Shown in pieces: positions 19,190-27,997 of a stretch of DNA of 64,000 nucleotides (position 1 is its first letter; each line of letters begins with the position of its first letter). A program made the position numbers and the translations under genes. The notes below the pieces were generated by a model. The model ran no database searches, was not told the DNA's origin, and saw only the letters and a program-made list of their open reading frames with translations. The stretch is from contig CALSQH010000003.1 in the NCBI GenBank assembly GCA_943788445.1, positions 434,001-498,000 of the forward strand, written 5' to 3'. The DNA is from an uncultured Pseudomonadales bacterium (GTDB lineage: Bacteria > Pseudomonadota > Gammaproteobacteria > Pseudomonadales > Porticoccaceae).

Positions 19190-21060
19190 TATAAGTTTGT
19201 CTCCACATCATCTAGGCTTTGTCCGGCCAGCGCACTTTTAATGCTGGCGTCCATTCGGCGGGCGGCAAACTCTTCGCTGACCTTGCCCACCGATTCTATT
19301 TGTCGCGCCAATACACGATGCTCTGTGCTGCTAGCTCGCACTTCTTGTAATTCTTTAACTGCTACTTCTAAACACTGATATTCCGACGGATCGAGCAGAC
19401 TACTGCCATCCTTTTGCAGTGCAGCTTGCAGATCTTCAATCATACGATCAGCTTCAACCTGCTGTTCGCGCAGTGCTCGCGCCTGCATATCGTCGCGCGC
19501 ATGGCTAAACGAATCCTGCAGCATTTCGGTGATTTCATTTTCCTGAAGGCCATAGGAGGGCTTAACTTCAATGCGCGATTCAACACCGCTAATGGTTTCA
19601 CGAGCGGTAACGCTCAGCAAGCCATCGGCATCAACCTGATAGGTGACGCGGATTTTTGCTGCTCCGGCAACCATTGGCGGGATACCGCGAAGCTCGAAGC
19701 GGGCGAGTGATCGGCAGTCTGAGACCAGCTCGCGTTCGCCTTGCAAAATATGGACGGCCATCGCCGTTTGACCATCTTTAAAGGTGGTAAATTCTTGGGC
19801 TTTGGAAACAGGGATTGTGGTGTTGCGATGGATGATTTTTTCAATCAATCCACCCATGGTTTCAATACCCAGTGACAGGGGAATTACATCTAGCAGTAAC
19901 ATCTCATCGCCAGACTTATTGCCTACTAAAACTTCAGCTTGAAGGGCAGCGCCCATGGCAACAACTCGGTCTGGATCAATATTTGAGTGCGGCTGGCGAT
20001 TAAATAGCTGTTCCACTTTTTCGCGCACGCGCAGTGTGCGGGTGGAACCACCAACCAGAATGACATCATTGACTTGGTCGCTGCTGATACCAGCATCGCG
20101 GAGAGATTTTTTAGATGCGCGCAGGGTTTTATCAATCAGGCTATCAATTAGCTCATTGAGCATTTCGCGACTCAGGGTACCCTGCCAATCGAGCACTTCA
20201 ATATCTACCGACGCTTGGTCGGTCAGTTCTTCTTTGGCGAATTTAGCTGTCTCTAATAATATGCGCTGCTCAACCGGTTCGAGGGTTTCACTCATTCCCA
20301 CCTGCTGTCGAATCCACTCAGCGATGGCACGATCGAAGTCATCGCCGCCTAGGGCAGAATCACCGCCGGTCGCGAGCACTTCAAAAACCCCACGGGAGAG
20401 CCGCAAGATGGAGATATCAAAGGTACCGCCACCGAGATCGTAAACGGCGATAACGCTCTCTTCGATCTGATCGAGCCCGTAGGCAATAGCCGCTGCTGTA
20501 GGTTCGTTAAGTAGGCGTAATACTTTGATTCCGGCGAGTGTTGCCGCATCTTTGGTGGCCTGACGCTGGGCATCATCAAAATAAGCGGGAACTGTTATAA
20601 CTGCGCCATCGAGCATGCCGCCGAGGGCAATTTCTGCGCGCCCTGCGAGCTTGCGCAGAATTTCTGCGGAGACCTGAATCGGGCTAACGGCGCCACTGGC
20701 GGTAATGATTTTAGGCATGCCGCCATCATCTTCTGCGAAGTTGTAGGGCAGTTGTCCACCAAAGGTTTTTACATCGGCGATACCGCGACCCATTAGACGC
20801 TTGACCGATGAAAGTGTATTCAGCGGATCGCTGATATTGTGCTCAGCCGCTTCGTTGCCGATGCAACTAACGCCTTCTTTTATATAGTGCACAACTGAGG
20901 GCAATAGATGTCTGCCCTGCTCGTCGGCAAGAGTTTCCGGCGTGCCACTGCGAACAGCGGCGACTAGTGAGTTGGTGGTGCCCAGATCAATGCCCACGGC
21001 GTGCTTGCGCTGGTGGGGTTGCGGTGATTGTCCGGGTTCTGAAATTTGCAGTAGTGCCAC
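19189..21060 (-). CDS. hscA: Fe-S chaperone HscA (Hsp70 family)
   Basis: 623 residues. An Hsp70 ATPase domain ([15 protein letters not shown] at about 23-37, then [15 protein letters not shown] and VILVGGSTR) is followed by a substrate-binding domain and helical lid. HscA uses ATP, with co-chaperone HscB, to release clusters from IscU by binding its LPPVK motif, which is present in the iscU gene here. The start is a GTG with GAGGA about 11 bases upstream, three bases after the hscB stop. Confidence 0.96.
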   Translation of the reverse strand: MALLQISEPGQSPQPHQRKHAVGIDLGTTNSLVAAVRSGTPETLADEQGRHLLPSVVHYIKEGVSCIGNEAAEHNISDPLNTLSSVKRLMGRGIADVKTFGGQLPYNFAEDDGGMPKIITASGAVSPIQVSAEILRKLAGRAEIALGGMLDGAVITVPAYFDDAQRQATKDAATLAGIKVLRLLNEPTAAAIAYGLDQIEESVIAVYDLGGGTFDISILRLSRGVFEVLATGGDSALGGDDFDRAIAEWIRQQVGMSETLEPVEQRILLETAKFAKEELTDQASVDIEVLDWQGTLSREMLNELIDSLIDKTLRASKKSLRDAGISSDQVNDVILVGGSTRTLRVREKVEQLFNRQPHSNIDPDRVVAMGAALQAEVLVGNKSGDEMLLLDVIPLSLGIETMGGLIEKIIHRNTTIPVSKAQEFTTFKDGQTAMAVHILQGERELVSDCRSLARFELRGIPPMVAGAAKIRVTYQVDADGLLSVTARETISGVESRIEVKPSYGLQENEITEMLQDSFSHARDDMQARALREQQVEADRMIEDLQAALQKDGSSLLDPSEYQCLEVAVKELQEVRASSTEHRVLARQIESVGKVSEEFAARRMDASIKSALAGQSLDDVETNL

Positions 21061-21063
21061 GGT

Positions 21064-21612
21064 TTAAAAGTCCTCTAGCTCTTCTTCGCGCTGTTCGATC
21101 TCGTCTAACAGCTTGGCAAAGAATTGCATTTTCGCCACTGTATCAAGGGCGTCATTATAATTGGTCAACTTATGCTGCGCCTCGAAAGTCTCTTGTAACT
21201 GCTGGTATTGAGCCTGCACATCATCGCGCATAGCTTCAAGTCCCGCCAGTGGATCTGCGCTTTCGCGAATATCTTCGAGCGCTTCACGAAACTCGATCTG
21301 CTGCATTAGGAAGCTCATATCACTGGTGATATGGCTCTCTTGATTAGCATTTATATCTTCCAACTCAAGCATATATTGGGCGCGCTTGAGGGGCGTTTTT
21401 AAAGTTTCGTAGGCTTGATTTATCAGCGATGTGGCCTGCACGGCGAGACGCTTTTCAACGTCTCCTTTGGCGGCGTAGCGATCTGGATGAAATTCACGCT
21501 GCAATTGACGATAGCGGCTGTCGAGAAGAGTGCGGTCTACCTGCCAACCCGAGGGGAGCGAAAATATTTGGTAGTAGTTGCTCGTCTCAAATAGCTTTGT
21601 GGATAAATCCAA
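21064..21612 (-). CDS. hscB: Fe-S co-chaperone HscB (J-domain)
   Basis: The family core (YYQIFSLPSGWQVDRTLL, J-domain HPD in EFHPDRYA, then a helical domain that binds IscU) is intact. The start is uncertain because no in-frame ATG exists. A TTG at 21612 gives 182 residues and no overlap with iscA; a GTG at 21687 would overlap the iscA 3' end by 31 bases and add 25 residues unlike the family. I chose the TTG, with low certainty. HscB stimulates the HscA ATPase and delivers IscU-bound clusters. Confidence 0.88.
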   Translation of the reverse strand: MDLSTKLFETSNYYQIFSLPSGWQVDRTLLDSRYRQLQREFHPDRYAAKGDVEKRLAVQATSLINQAYETLKTPLKRAQYMLELEDINANQESHITSDMSFLMQQIEFREALEDIRESADPLAGLEAMRDDVQAQYQQLQETFEAQHKLTNYNDALDTVAKMQFFAKLLDEIEQREEELEDF

Positions 21613-21656
21613 TGTTTCATTCCCGAATTTAAAATTTATTGCTTGGGTCAGCCGCT

Positions 21657-21980
21657 TTATACGTGAAAGCTTTCGCCGCAACCACACTCGTCTTTTACAT
21701 TGGGGTTTTTAAACTCAAAGCCTTCATTTAATCCCTCTTTGACATAATCAAGCTGTGTGCCATCGAGGTAAACAAGACTTTTAGGGTCAATAATTAGCTT
21801 GATATCACCACACTGAAAAACTTCATCTTCAGTTTCGGCGCTATCGACAAACTCCAGTACATAAGAGAGTCCCGAGCAGCCGGTGGTGCGAACACCCAGA
21901 CGAATGCCAACACCCTTAGTGCGATGCTCTAGGTGCTTGGTTACATGCTGCTCCGCAGCTGGTGTCATTGTGATTGCCAT
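21657..21980 (-). CDS. iscA: Iron-sulfur assembly protein IscA
   Basis: 107 residues of the A-type carrier family. The three conserved cysteines are visible: TGCSGLSY and the C-terminal ECGCGESF. It accepts or delivers Fe-S clusters or iron during maturation. It starts eight bases after iscU. Confidence 0.96.
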   Translation of the reverse strand: MAITMTPAAEQHVTKHLEHRTKGVGIRLGVRTTGCSGLSYVLEFVDSAETEDEVFQCGDIKLIIDPKSLVYLDGTQLDYVKEGLNEGFEFKNPNVKDECGCGESFHV

Positions 21981-21988
21981 GACGTCAA

Positions 21989-22372
21989 TCAGCTCCCTTG
22001 TTTTTCCCGAATGTCGCGAACTGCGGCTTTAATTGCATCTTCAGCCAGTACTGAACAGTGAATCTTCACTGGCGGCAGTGCCAGTTCTTCAGCAATTTCA
22101 GTGTTTTTAATTTCCGCAGCATCGTCGATATGTTTGCCTTTAACCCATTCAGTCAACAGTGAGCTCGACGCAATTGCCGAACCACAGCCGTAGGTTTTGA
22201 ATTTGGCATCTTCGATAACGCCCTGATCGTTGACCTGAATTTGTAGACGCATAACATCGCCACAGGCGGGTGCTCCAACCATGCCAGTACCAACATTTTT
22301 TGAGCTGTCGTCAAGCTTGCCAACATTGCGTGGATTTTCGTAATGATCAATAACTTTTTCGCTGTAAGCCAT
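21989..22372 (-). CDS. iscU: Iron-sulfur cluster scaffold IscU
   Basis: 127 residues. It carries the three scaffold cysteines ([28 protein letters not shown]), the conserved Asp after the first of them, and the HscA recognition motif LPPVK directly before the third. Clusters are built here from IscS-derived sulfur. Order iscR-iscS-iscU-iscA is the standard Isc operon. Confidence 0.98.
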   Translation of the reverse strand: MAYSEKVIDHYENPRNVGKLDDSSKNVGTGMVGAPACGDVMRLQIQVNDQGVIEDAKFKTYGCGSAIASSSLLTEWVKGKHIDDAAEIKNTEIAEELALPPVKIHCSVLAEDAIKAAVRDIREKQGS

Positions 22373-22428
22373 TTTGATGACTCCTATTTAATAACAATTA
22401 ACTTGCTTTAACTTAAGCGGGGCGCTTA

Positions 22429-23643
22429 TTAGTGCGCCGCCCACTCTACCTGACTTAAATCTACGCCATCTTTAAACATGTCCCAGAGTGGCGACAGTTC
22501 GCGCAGTTTGGTCACTGCGTGGCGTACTTTTGCGATAGCATCGTCGATATCCTGTTCGCTGGTATAGCGACCGATACTAAAGCGAATTGAGCTGTGGGCC
22601 ATCTCATCATTGAGGCCTAGTGCGCGCAACACATAAGATGGCTCTAGGCTGGCTGAGGTACAAGCCGAACCGGAAGACACCGCTAGATCGCGGAGCGCCA
22701 TAATCAGCGACTCACCTTCAACAAAGGCGAAACTGATATTAACAATGCCTGGCACATGCTGATCTGGTGATCCATTTAAATAGACTTCTTCCATATCTGA
22801 TACGCCTTCCCAGAGTCGTGTGCGCAGTTTTTCAATACGCGCTGACTCTTCGGCGAGCACTTCACCACCAATGCGGAAGGCTTCGCCCATTCCGGCAATC
22901 TGGTGAGTCGGCAATGTGCCTGAACGCATACCGCGTTCATGACCGCCACCGTGCATCTGCGCTTCAATACGAACGCGCGGCTTGCGGCGGACATAGAGTG
23001 CGCCAATACCTTTGGGGCCGTAAATTTTGTGGGCAGAGAAAGACATCATATCGACTTTCATCGCTTCGACATCTATAGGCGTCTTGCCGGCGCTTTGAGC
23101 GGAATCGACATGAAAGAAAACCTTATTTTCACGACAGATTGCGCCAATCGCGGCTATATCATTGCGTGTTCCGATCTCATTATTCACATGCATAATCGAC
23201 ACAACAGTAGTGTCTTCACGAATAGCATCGGCAACTGCCTGAGGCTGAATCAGGCCATTTTTATCTGGGTCCAGATAGGTAACCTCAAAGCCTTCACGCT
23301 CAAGTTGGCGACAGGTGTCCAGAGTCGCCTTGTGCTCGATACGCGATGTAACCACATGCTTGCCTTTGCGCTGATTAAAGTGCGCACAGCCTTTAATCGC
23401 TAGATTGCTGGCTTCGGTGGCACCGGAGGTCCAGACGATTTCGCGGGGGTCGGCGTTAATCATTGTGGCCACCTGCTCGCGGGCATCTTCAACAGCTGCT
23501 TCTGCTTCCCAACCAAAGGTGTGAGAGCGCGACGCCGGATTGCCGTAGTGGCCTGTTGGCGTTAGGTATTGCATCATTTTCTCTGCGACTGCGGGATCAA
23601 CAGGGGTTGTCGCGGCATAATCGAGATAAATTGGAAGACTCAT
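22429..23643 (-). CDS. iscS: Cysteine desulfurase IscS
   Basis: 404 residues, matching the family. A PLP-dependent class V aminotransferase fold with the PLP lysine in [12 protein letters not shown] and the persulfide-carrying cysteine in [16 protein letters not shown]. It removes sulfur from cysteine for Fe-S clusters and tRNA thiolation. The ATG is 15 bases from the iscR stop. Confidence 0.98.
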   Translation of the reverse strand: MSLPIYLDYAATTPVDPAVAEKMMQYLTPTGHYGNPASRSHTFGWEAEAAVEDAREQVATMINADPREIVWTSGATEASNLAIKGCAHFNQRKGKHVVTSRIEHKATLDTCRQLEREGFEVTYLDPDKNGLIQPQAVADAIREDTTVVSIMHVNNEIGTRNDIAAIGAICRENKVFFHVDSAQSAGKTPIDVEAMKVDMMSFSAHKIYGPKGIGALYVRRKPRVRIEAQMHGGGHERGMRSGTLPTHQIAGMGEAFRIGGEVLAEESARIEKLRTRLWEGVSDMEEVYLNGSPDQHVPGIVNISFAFVEGESLIMALRDLAVSSGSACTSASLEPSYVLRALGLNDEMAHSSIRFSIGRYTSEQDIDDAIAKVRHAVTKLRELSPLWDMFKDGVDLSQVEWAAH

Positions 23644-23658
23644 TTACTTCTCCAGTTT

Positions 23659-24135
23659 TTAGCAGGCACCTGCCTGCGGGCTTTCACTTAAAATTAACAG
23701 CTGGTCCACTTGGCGCTGAGCAATGCTTTTAACATCGCGTCTAGCCATTAAATGGGCCAGCGAAATACCATTTAAAAAGTTGTGTATCTCTGTTGTTAGC
23801 TCATCCCAGAGCGCATGGGTAAGGCAGATCTCGCCACCCTGACAATCACCCTTTCCCTGGCAATTGGTGGTATCCACAGACTCATTGACTGCATCAATAA
23901 TCTGCGCGATAAAAATGTCTTTACTCGGCCGACCCAGACGATAACCGCCACCGGGGCCGCGCACGCTACTCACCAGTTCAGACTGACGTAATCTTGAAAA
24001 CAGTTGCTCAAGGTACGAGAGTGAAATTGATTGTCGTTCAGATATTTCGGAGAGTGAAACCGGCTTATCATCTGCATGGATAGTAAGATCCAGCATGGCT
24101 GTCACCGCGTAACGCCCTTTGGTTGTCAGTCGCAT
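23659..24135 (-). CDS. iscR: Fe-S-sensing transcription factor IscR
   Basis: 158 residues of the Rrf2 family. The winged-helix DNA-binding part ([17 protein letters not shown]) is followed by the cluster ligands Cys92, Cys98, Cys104 and His107, the same numbering as in E. coli. With a 2Fe-2S cluster bound, IscR represses its own operon through type 1 sites; two such sites lie directly upstream, so autoregulation is expected. Confidence 0.97.
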   Translation of the reverse strand: MRLTTKGRYAVTAMLDLTIHADDKPVSLSEISERQSISLSYLEQLFSRLRQSELVSSVRGPGGGYRLGRPSKDIFIAQIIDAVNESVDTTNCQGKGDCQGGEICLTHALWDELTTEIHNFLNGISLAHLMARRDVKSIAQRQVDQLLILSESPQAGAC

Positions 24136-24164
24136 CGTATGCTCCCTGCCATGTTCAGACCGAA

Positions 24165-24193
24165 ATTATCTAATACCTGACTATTTTAGTCAA
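24165..24193 (-). promoter_or_regulatory. Sigma70-type promoter of the isc operon
   Basis: On the minus strand, -35 TTGACT (24188-24193), a 17-base spacer and -10 GATAAT (24165-24170) lie about 30 bases upstream of the iscR ATG. The -35 and spacer are covered by the IscR-type box. Confidence 0.7.
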
Positions 24194-24197
24194 CTAA
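24173..24197. promoter_or_regulatory. IscR type 1 box, proximal
   Basis: The 25-base site begins ATACCTGACT and continues to AGTCAACTAA; it fits the type 1 pattern ATAnnnGACT-N5-AGTCnnnTAT at nearly every position and sits over the promoter -35 and spacer. Occupancy by holo-IscR would block RNA polymerase. Confidence 0.75.
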
Positions 24198-24222
24198 ATA
24201 CCTGATTAATCTTATCAACTAT
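24198..24222. promoter_or_regulatory. IscR type 1 box, distal
   Basis: A second, directly adjacent 25-base site (starting ATACCTGATT, ending TCAACTAT) matches about 21 of 25 positions of the same pattern. Its start is exactly 25 bases from the first, so two dimers could bind side by side. Confidence 0.6.
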
Positions 24223-24230
24223 TCGTTATG

Positions 24231-24977
24231 TTATTTTTTGATTGTACGCTGTACCGAGGACAACAGACCACGGAGTATAGAAACCTCCATCTCATCCATT
24301 CTCACGCGGTTAAATAACCTGCGCATACGGGTTAAAAGTTGCTTGGGGTTTTCAGGGTCATAGAACTTTAAATCGGCCATGGTGGTCGCTAAGTGCTCAT
24401 GGAAATACTCGAGATCACCGGCGCTGACTGGCGGCTGATCCCAGTCGGTGAGAGAGGGTAAATTACCCTGCTCATCGGCAAGACTTGCCATACGTACTTC
24501 GTAGGCGAGAACTTGAACCGCGGTCGCCAGATTAAGCGAGCTGTACTCGGGGTTTGATGGAATATGCACATGGTAGTGGCACTTTTGCAGCTCATCATTG
24601 GTTAAGCCGCGATCTTCACGCCCGAACAGCAGTGCAGTCTTGTGCTTCTCGGCTTCCAGATAGATTTTCTCGCCACATTCGCGGGGATTGAGCAGTGGCC
24701 ATGGGATTCTGCGCTCGCGGGCGCTGGTACCTACCACCAGACCGCAGTCGGCAATCGCTTCATCGACAGATTCAACAATAGTCGCATTAGCCAACACATC
24801 TCTGGCACCGGCCGCTCGCCATACCGCTCGTGGGGCTGGATACTCTTTGGGTTGAACCAGATAGAGTTCTGCTAGACCCATATTTTTCATGGCTCGTGCG
24901 GCACCACCGATATTGCCCGGATGTGTGGTATTGACCAATACAATTCGGATATTTGCCTGTCGCTCAGATATTGACAC
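24231..24977 (-). CDS. trmJ: tRNA (cytidine/uridine-2'-O-)-methyltransferase TrmJ
   Basis: 248 residues from a GTG start with AGAGGTG upstream. The SPOUT fold is recognised by VLVNTTHPGNIGGAARAMKNMG at the start, LLFGREDRGL in the middle and SLNLATAVQVLAYEV at the knot. It methylates position 32 of several tRNAs. The place just before iscR, divergent from suhB, is the E. coli order. About 95 bases separate it from iscR, which has its own promoter. Confidence 0.95.
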   Translation of the reverse strand: MSISERQANIRIVLVNTTHPGNIGGAARAMKNMGLAELYLVQPKEYPAPRAVWRAAGARDVLANATIVESVDEAIADCGLVVGTSARERRIPWPLLNPRECGEKIYLEAEKHKTALLFGREDRGLTNDELQKCHYHVHIPSNPEYSSLNLATAVQVLAYEVRMASLADEQGNLPSLTDWDQPPVSAGDLEYFHEHLATTMADLKFYDPENPKQLLTRMRRLFNRVRMDEMEVSILRGLLSSVQRTIKK

Positions 24978-24987
24978 TTAACACCTC

Positions 24988-25051
24988 TTAAAGACTTATA
25001 TGAAGCTCGGTTAAAGACTTATATAAAGCTCGGTTAAAGACTTATTTAGCC
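24988..25051. repeat. 23-bp tandem repeat in the trmJ-suhB gap
   Basis: Two copies of a 23-base unit starting ttaaagacttatat and ending gctcgg occur at 24988-25010 and 25011-25033, with one base difference; a partial third copy begins at 25034. They lie upstream of trmJ, in or near its promoter. Confidence 0.8.
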
Positions 25052-25172
25052 CTGTAAACCTACGGGCCAAAAAACGGTCGCGAGTGTAGCAGAATCACCC
25101 TTCTCTGGCACAATAGTTCTGTTACAATGCGCGCGCTCTTTAAAGTCACTTAAGTCAATTGGAAAACTCAAC

Positions 25173-25976
25173 ATGCAACCAATGGTTAATATCGCCCTGC
25201 GTGCTGCCCGCCTGGCCGGCGAAATGATTGTGAAATCTGCAGACAGTCTCGATGTGGTAAAAGTTGATGAGAAAGGTCGTCACGACTTTGTCACCGAAGT
25301 CGACAAACGCTCTGAAGAGACCCTTATCTACCATATTCAAAAAGCCTTCCCTGACCATCGCTTCCTCTGCGAAGAGAGCGGCGTGAGCGGTAATCTTGAG
25401 AGTGATGTGGAGTGGATTATCGACCCATTGGATGGCACAACCAATTTTGTCCGCGGTATACCTCATTTGGCTATATCTATTGCCTGTCGCATTAAGGGAC
25501 GCCTTGAGCACGCGATCGTTCTCGACCCATTCAAACAGGAAGAATTTACTGCGAGTCGCGGTGATGGCGCCAAATTAAATGGCCGTCGCATTCGCGTCTC
25601 TGGTCGCGCCAATGATGTTGGCGCGCTGTACGCAACCGGCATTCCCTTTAGCTCGCCCTCTTTTGACCGTATGGATGACTATTTACAGTGTTTGCACGAG
25701 TTTGCCGATAATTCCTCGGGCATTAGGCGTATGGGTGCAGCCTCTCTGGACCTAGCCTATATTGCTGCGGGTCGTATGGATGCATTCTGGGAGATGTATT
25801 TAAAGCCTTGGGATATAGCTGCTGGCGCTCTCTTAGTGCGAGAAGCTGGCGGTATGGTCAGTGACTTTCAGGGCGGCGAGAAGTTTTTGGATAACGGGCA
25901 TATAGTTGCCTGCACGCCAAAACTGTTTAAGCCAACCTTAAAAGTGCTGGCTAAAAACCTTGGCAATTTAAAGTAG
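25173..25976 (+). CDS. suhB: Inositol-1-monophosphatase SuhB
   Basis: 267 residues of the inositol monophosphatase family. Metal-binding motifs are seen: EESG, WIIDPLDGTTNFVRGIPH and, near the end, KPWDIAAGALLVREAGG. In E. coli SuhB also binds NusA and RNA polymerase and aids rRNA transcription and ribosome assembly (established there). GGAAAACTCAAC precedes the ATG. A TACAAT -10-like hexamer is at 25123-25128. Confidence 0.94.
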   Translation: MQPMVNIALRAARLAGEMIVKSADSLDVVKVDEKGRHDFVTEVDKRSEETLIYHIQKAFPDHRFLCEESGVSGNLESDVEWIIDPLDGTTNFVRGIPHLAISIACRIKGRLEHAIVLDPFKQEEFTASRGDGAKLNGRRIRVSGRANDVGALYATGIPFSSPSFDRMDDYLQCLHEFADNSSGIRRMGAASLDLAYIAAGRMDAFWEMYLKPWDIAAGALLVREAGGMVSDFQGGEKFLDNGHIVACTPKLFKPTLKVLAKNLGNLK

Positions 25977-25982
25977 GTAGGG

Positions 25983-26990
25983 TTAAAAAACTGCACTACT
26001 TCGCTCAAGAAGCCAGTAAGCACTACAGATTCCAATTCCGTATACTGTGATATTGGCAAGCCTCACCCGATGCTTGCCAATCTGACTTATCTTGTTGGCC
26101 GTTAAAACCAATATTAAAACCCCAACAATAAAAGCCAACTGCCCCAACTCAACGCCAATATTAAAAAACAGCAACGCATGAATCTTCATTGATACAGGTA
26201 ATCCAAGCTCCTGCAATACCACCGCAAAACCAAACCCATGTAATAAACCAAACACCGCGGAGACACTCACAGGGTAGCGCCAAGTAAAACTCTCAGCCGA
26301 GCCGCCCCGTCGATGCTTAATAATCTCGACCGCCAACAATAAAATACTTAGCGCTATTAAAAACTCGACCAATTCTGTGGGCAGCCGAAAGATATTCAGG
26401 GTCGCAAGGCTCAGCGTAATTGAGTGGGCAAGAGTAAAACCAGTTACTGTCAGCACCAGACGCTTAAAGGTCCCGGCAATCATCATCAAGCAGAGAATAA
26501 ACAACAGATGATCGGTGCCGATCAAAATATGTTCGATACCGGCAACAATGTACTGCTTGGCCACTGCCGCAGATGAAGAGGCCAGCGGCAATTCCATCAG
26601 AGTTTTTTCCGGGCCAGAAAAGACCTGCAGCGGATCGCCATCTAAAGACTTGTAGACAACTAATGAGGTGAGTGCCGGGTTGCTGCGCGGATAGATTAGC
26701 TCAATCGAAAATACTGGATTGGACTGGCTGCAGCTATAGCGCTTTTTTCCCACCAGTCCCGCCGGACGGCCAGCAATTGAGCCATCCGATAAACCACAGC
26801 TATTGTGACGCAACTCTACCGCAGGCTCTTGCCCGGCAGGCATCACCGGTGGAATTTTCCACTTCAGCAGATACTCAGTTTCAGTCTGTTGGGCAACTTC
26901 CACATAGACAGGACGCGCCTCATCGGCAAATGCACTAGTAGCCGCAATCGACACCGTTAGCAGCGTAAGCACAGCAATAATAAATCGCAT
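25983..26990 (-). CDS. HupE/UreJ-like integral membrane protein
   Basis: 335 residues. A signal peptide (residues 1-22, ending AFA) is followed by an extracytoplasmic domain to about residue 140 with two cysteines (NSCGLSD, RYSCSQS), then six or so membrane helices. The membrane half holds the HupE/UreJ-like signature GIEHILIGTDHLLFILCLMM and HSITLSLATLNIF, with His and Asp residues that could bind metal; LHGFGFAVVL follows. Family members are presumed nickel or cobalt carriers or accessory proteins, but this two-domain form is uncharacterised. Its start overlaps the stop of the parvulin gene by one base, so the two are coupled. Confidence 0.7.
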   Translation of the reverse strand: MRFIIAVLTLLTVSIAATSAFADEARPVYVEVAQQTETEYLLKWKIPPVMPAGQEPAVELRHNSCGLSDGSIAGRPAGLVGKKRYSCSQSNPVFSIELIYPRSNPALTSLVVYKSLDGDPLQVFSGPEKTLMELPLASSSAAVAKQYIVAGIEHILIGTDHLLFILCLMMIAGTFKRLVLTVTGFTLAHSITLSLATLNIFRLPTELVEFLIALSILLLAVEIIKHRRGGSAESFTWRYPVSVSAVFGLLHGFGFAVVLQELGLPVSMKIHALLFFNIGVELGQLAFIVGVLILVLTANKISQIGKHRVRLANITVYGIGICSAYWLLERSSAVF

Positions 26991-27880
26991 TATTGGTTCA
27001 GACCCTGATCACTGATTTTGTATTTGGCCATTAATCCATCAATTGCCTGACGTTTAAGTTCTTGCTGTTGCTGACGCTGGGTATCGGCAAACACTGTCGA
27101 GGCTATTTCAGTAAATTCAGGGATATAGGCGGGAGTATTTTTCACCAGAAGTACAAGATGCCAGCCGAAGTTGGATTGCACTGGCCCCTGCCATTGATCG
27201 GAAATCTGGTAATCAAACAACTGCTGTTGAAAGCCATCGCCAAAGTGACTGCCAATTTCATCGTCATCGCGGTTCACATAGTTGCGGTGATACAAAAATC
27301 GTTCGCCATAACGAGGGGCATTTTCAAACGGCACATGCTCAATAATAAGTTGGCTGTGCAATTTAACCGCCAAAATTTTAGCTTCTTCGACGCTACGTTT
27401 TTCGCTTGAAATAAAGACATGGGTGAAGGTGGCAGAGGCGGGCTTTTTATAGTTCTGCTGATGCTCTGCATAATAAGCAAGCAGGTCATCTTTTGTCAGC
27501 GGTTCAATATCATCATAAAAACCCTGCGCCAGATAATCCATTTTTTGAATCAAGCGACGGCGGATTATCTGATCGTTCTGATTTAGATTTAGTGCCATAG
27601 CTTCGCGAAATAGGGCTTCATTGCGCGCATAGTCATCGACCAATCGTTGACGATCTCCGACACTCAGCGCCGTCAGTGAGGCCATAGCTTCTTCGGGCTT
27701 AAAGGTTTTCGCCTGCAGCTGCATAAACTGCAATAAAACCTGATCATCAACAACTATATGGTATTGCTGATCGGCATAATTATTTAAATAGTCGTCGGCA
27801 TTTATTAGCCGCTCGCCGCCAAGTAATAGCAACGCGATAAGCAAAAATTGAAAGAGTGGTTCTTGGAGTATTTTTTTCAT
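26990..27880 (-). CDS. Membrane-anchored parvulin-like peptidyl-prolyl isomerase
   Basis: 296 residues with an uncleaved N-terminal anchor (about 8-26, PLFQFLLIALLLLGGERL). It has a SurA/PpiD-like helical region (about 45-150) and a PpiC-type rotamase region (about 148-270) with ATFTHVFISSEKRSVEEAKILA and QWQGPVQSNFGWHLVLLVKN. It is expected to act at the outer face of the inner membrane as a folding helper, probably for its operon partners. It lies in a fixed group with the HupE-like and DUF3604 genes. Confidence 0.75.
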   Translation of the reverse strand: MKKILQEPLFQFLLIALLLLGGERLINADDYLNNYADQQYHIVVDDQVLLQFMQLQAKTFKPEEAMASLTALSVGDRQRLVDDYARNEALFREAMALNLNQNDQIIRRRLIQKMDYLAQGFYDDIEPLTKDDLLAYYAEHQQNYKKPASATFTHVFISSEKRSVEEAKILAVKLHSQLIIEHVPFENAPRYGERFLYHRNYVNRDDDEIGSHFGDGFQQQLFDYQISDQWQGPVQSNFGWHLVLLVKNTPAYIPEFTEIASTVFADTQRQQQQELKRQAIDGLMAKYKISDQGLNQ

Positions 27881-27997
27881 AAATTTTTCTTACGCTTTCC
27901 TTAAATGCCGAGCAAATATATCGGGGAAATGAAGGTATAGCCAAGAACTTCAGCAACAACCACCACAGCATTAACAATTTATAGGAAACTGTCGCGC

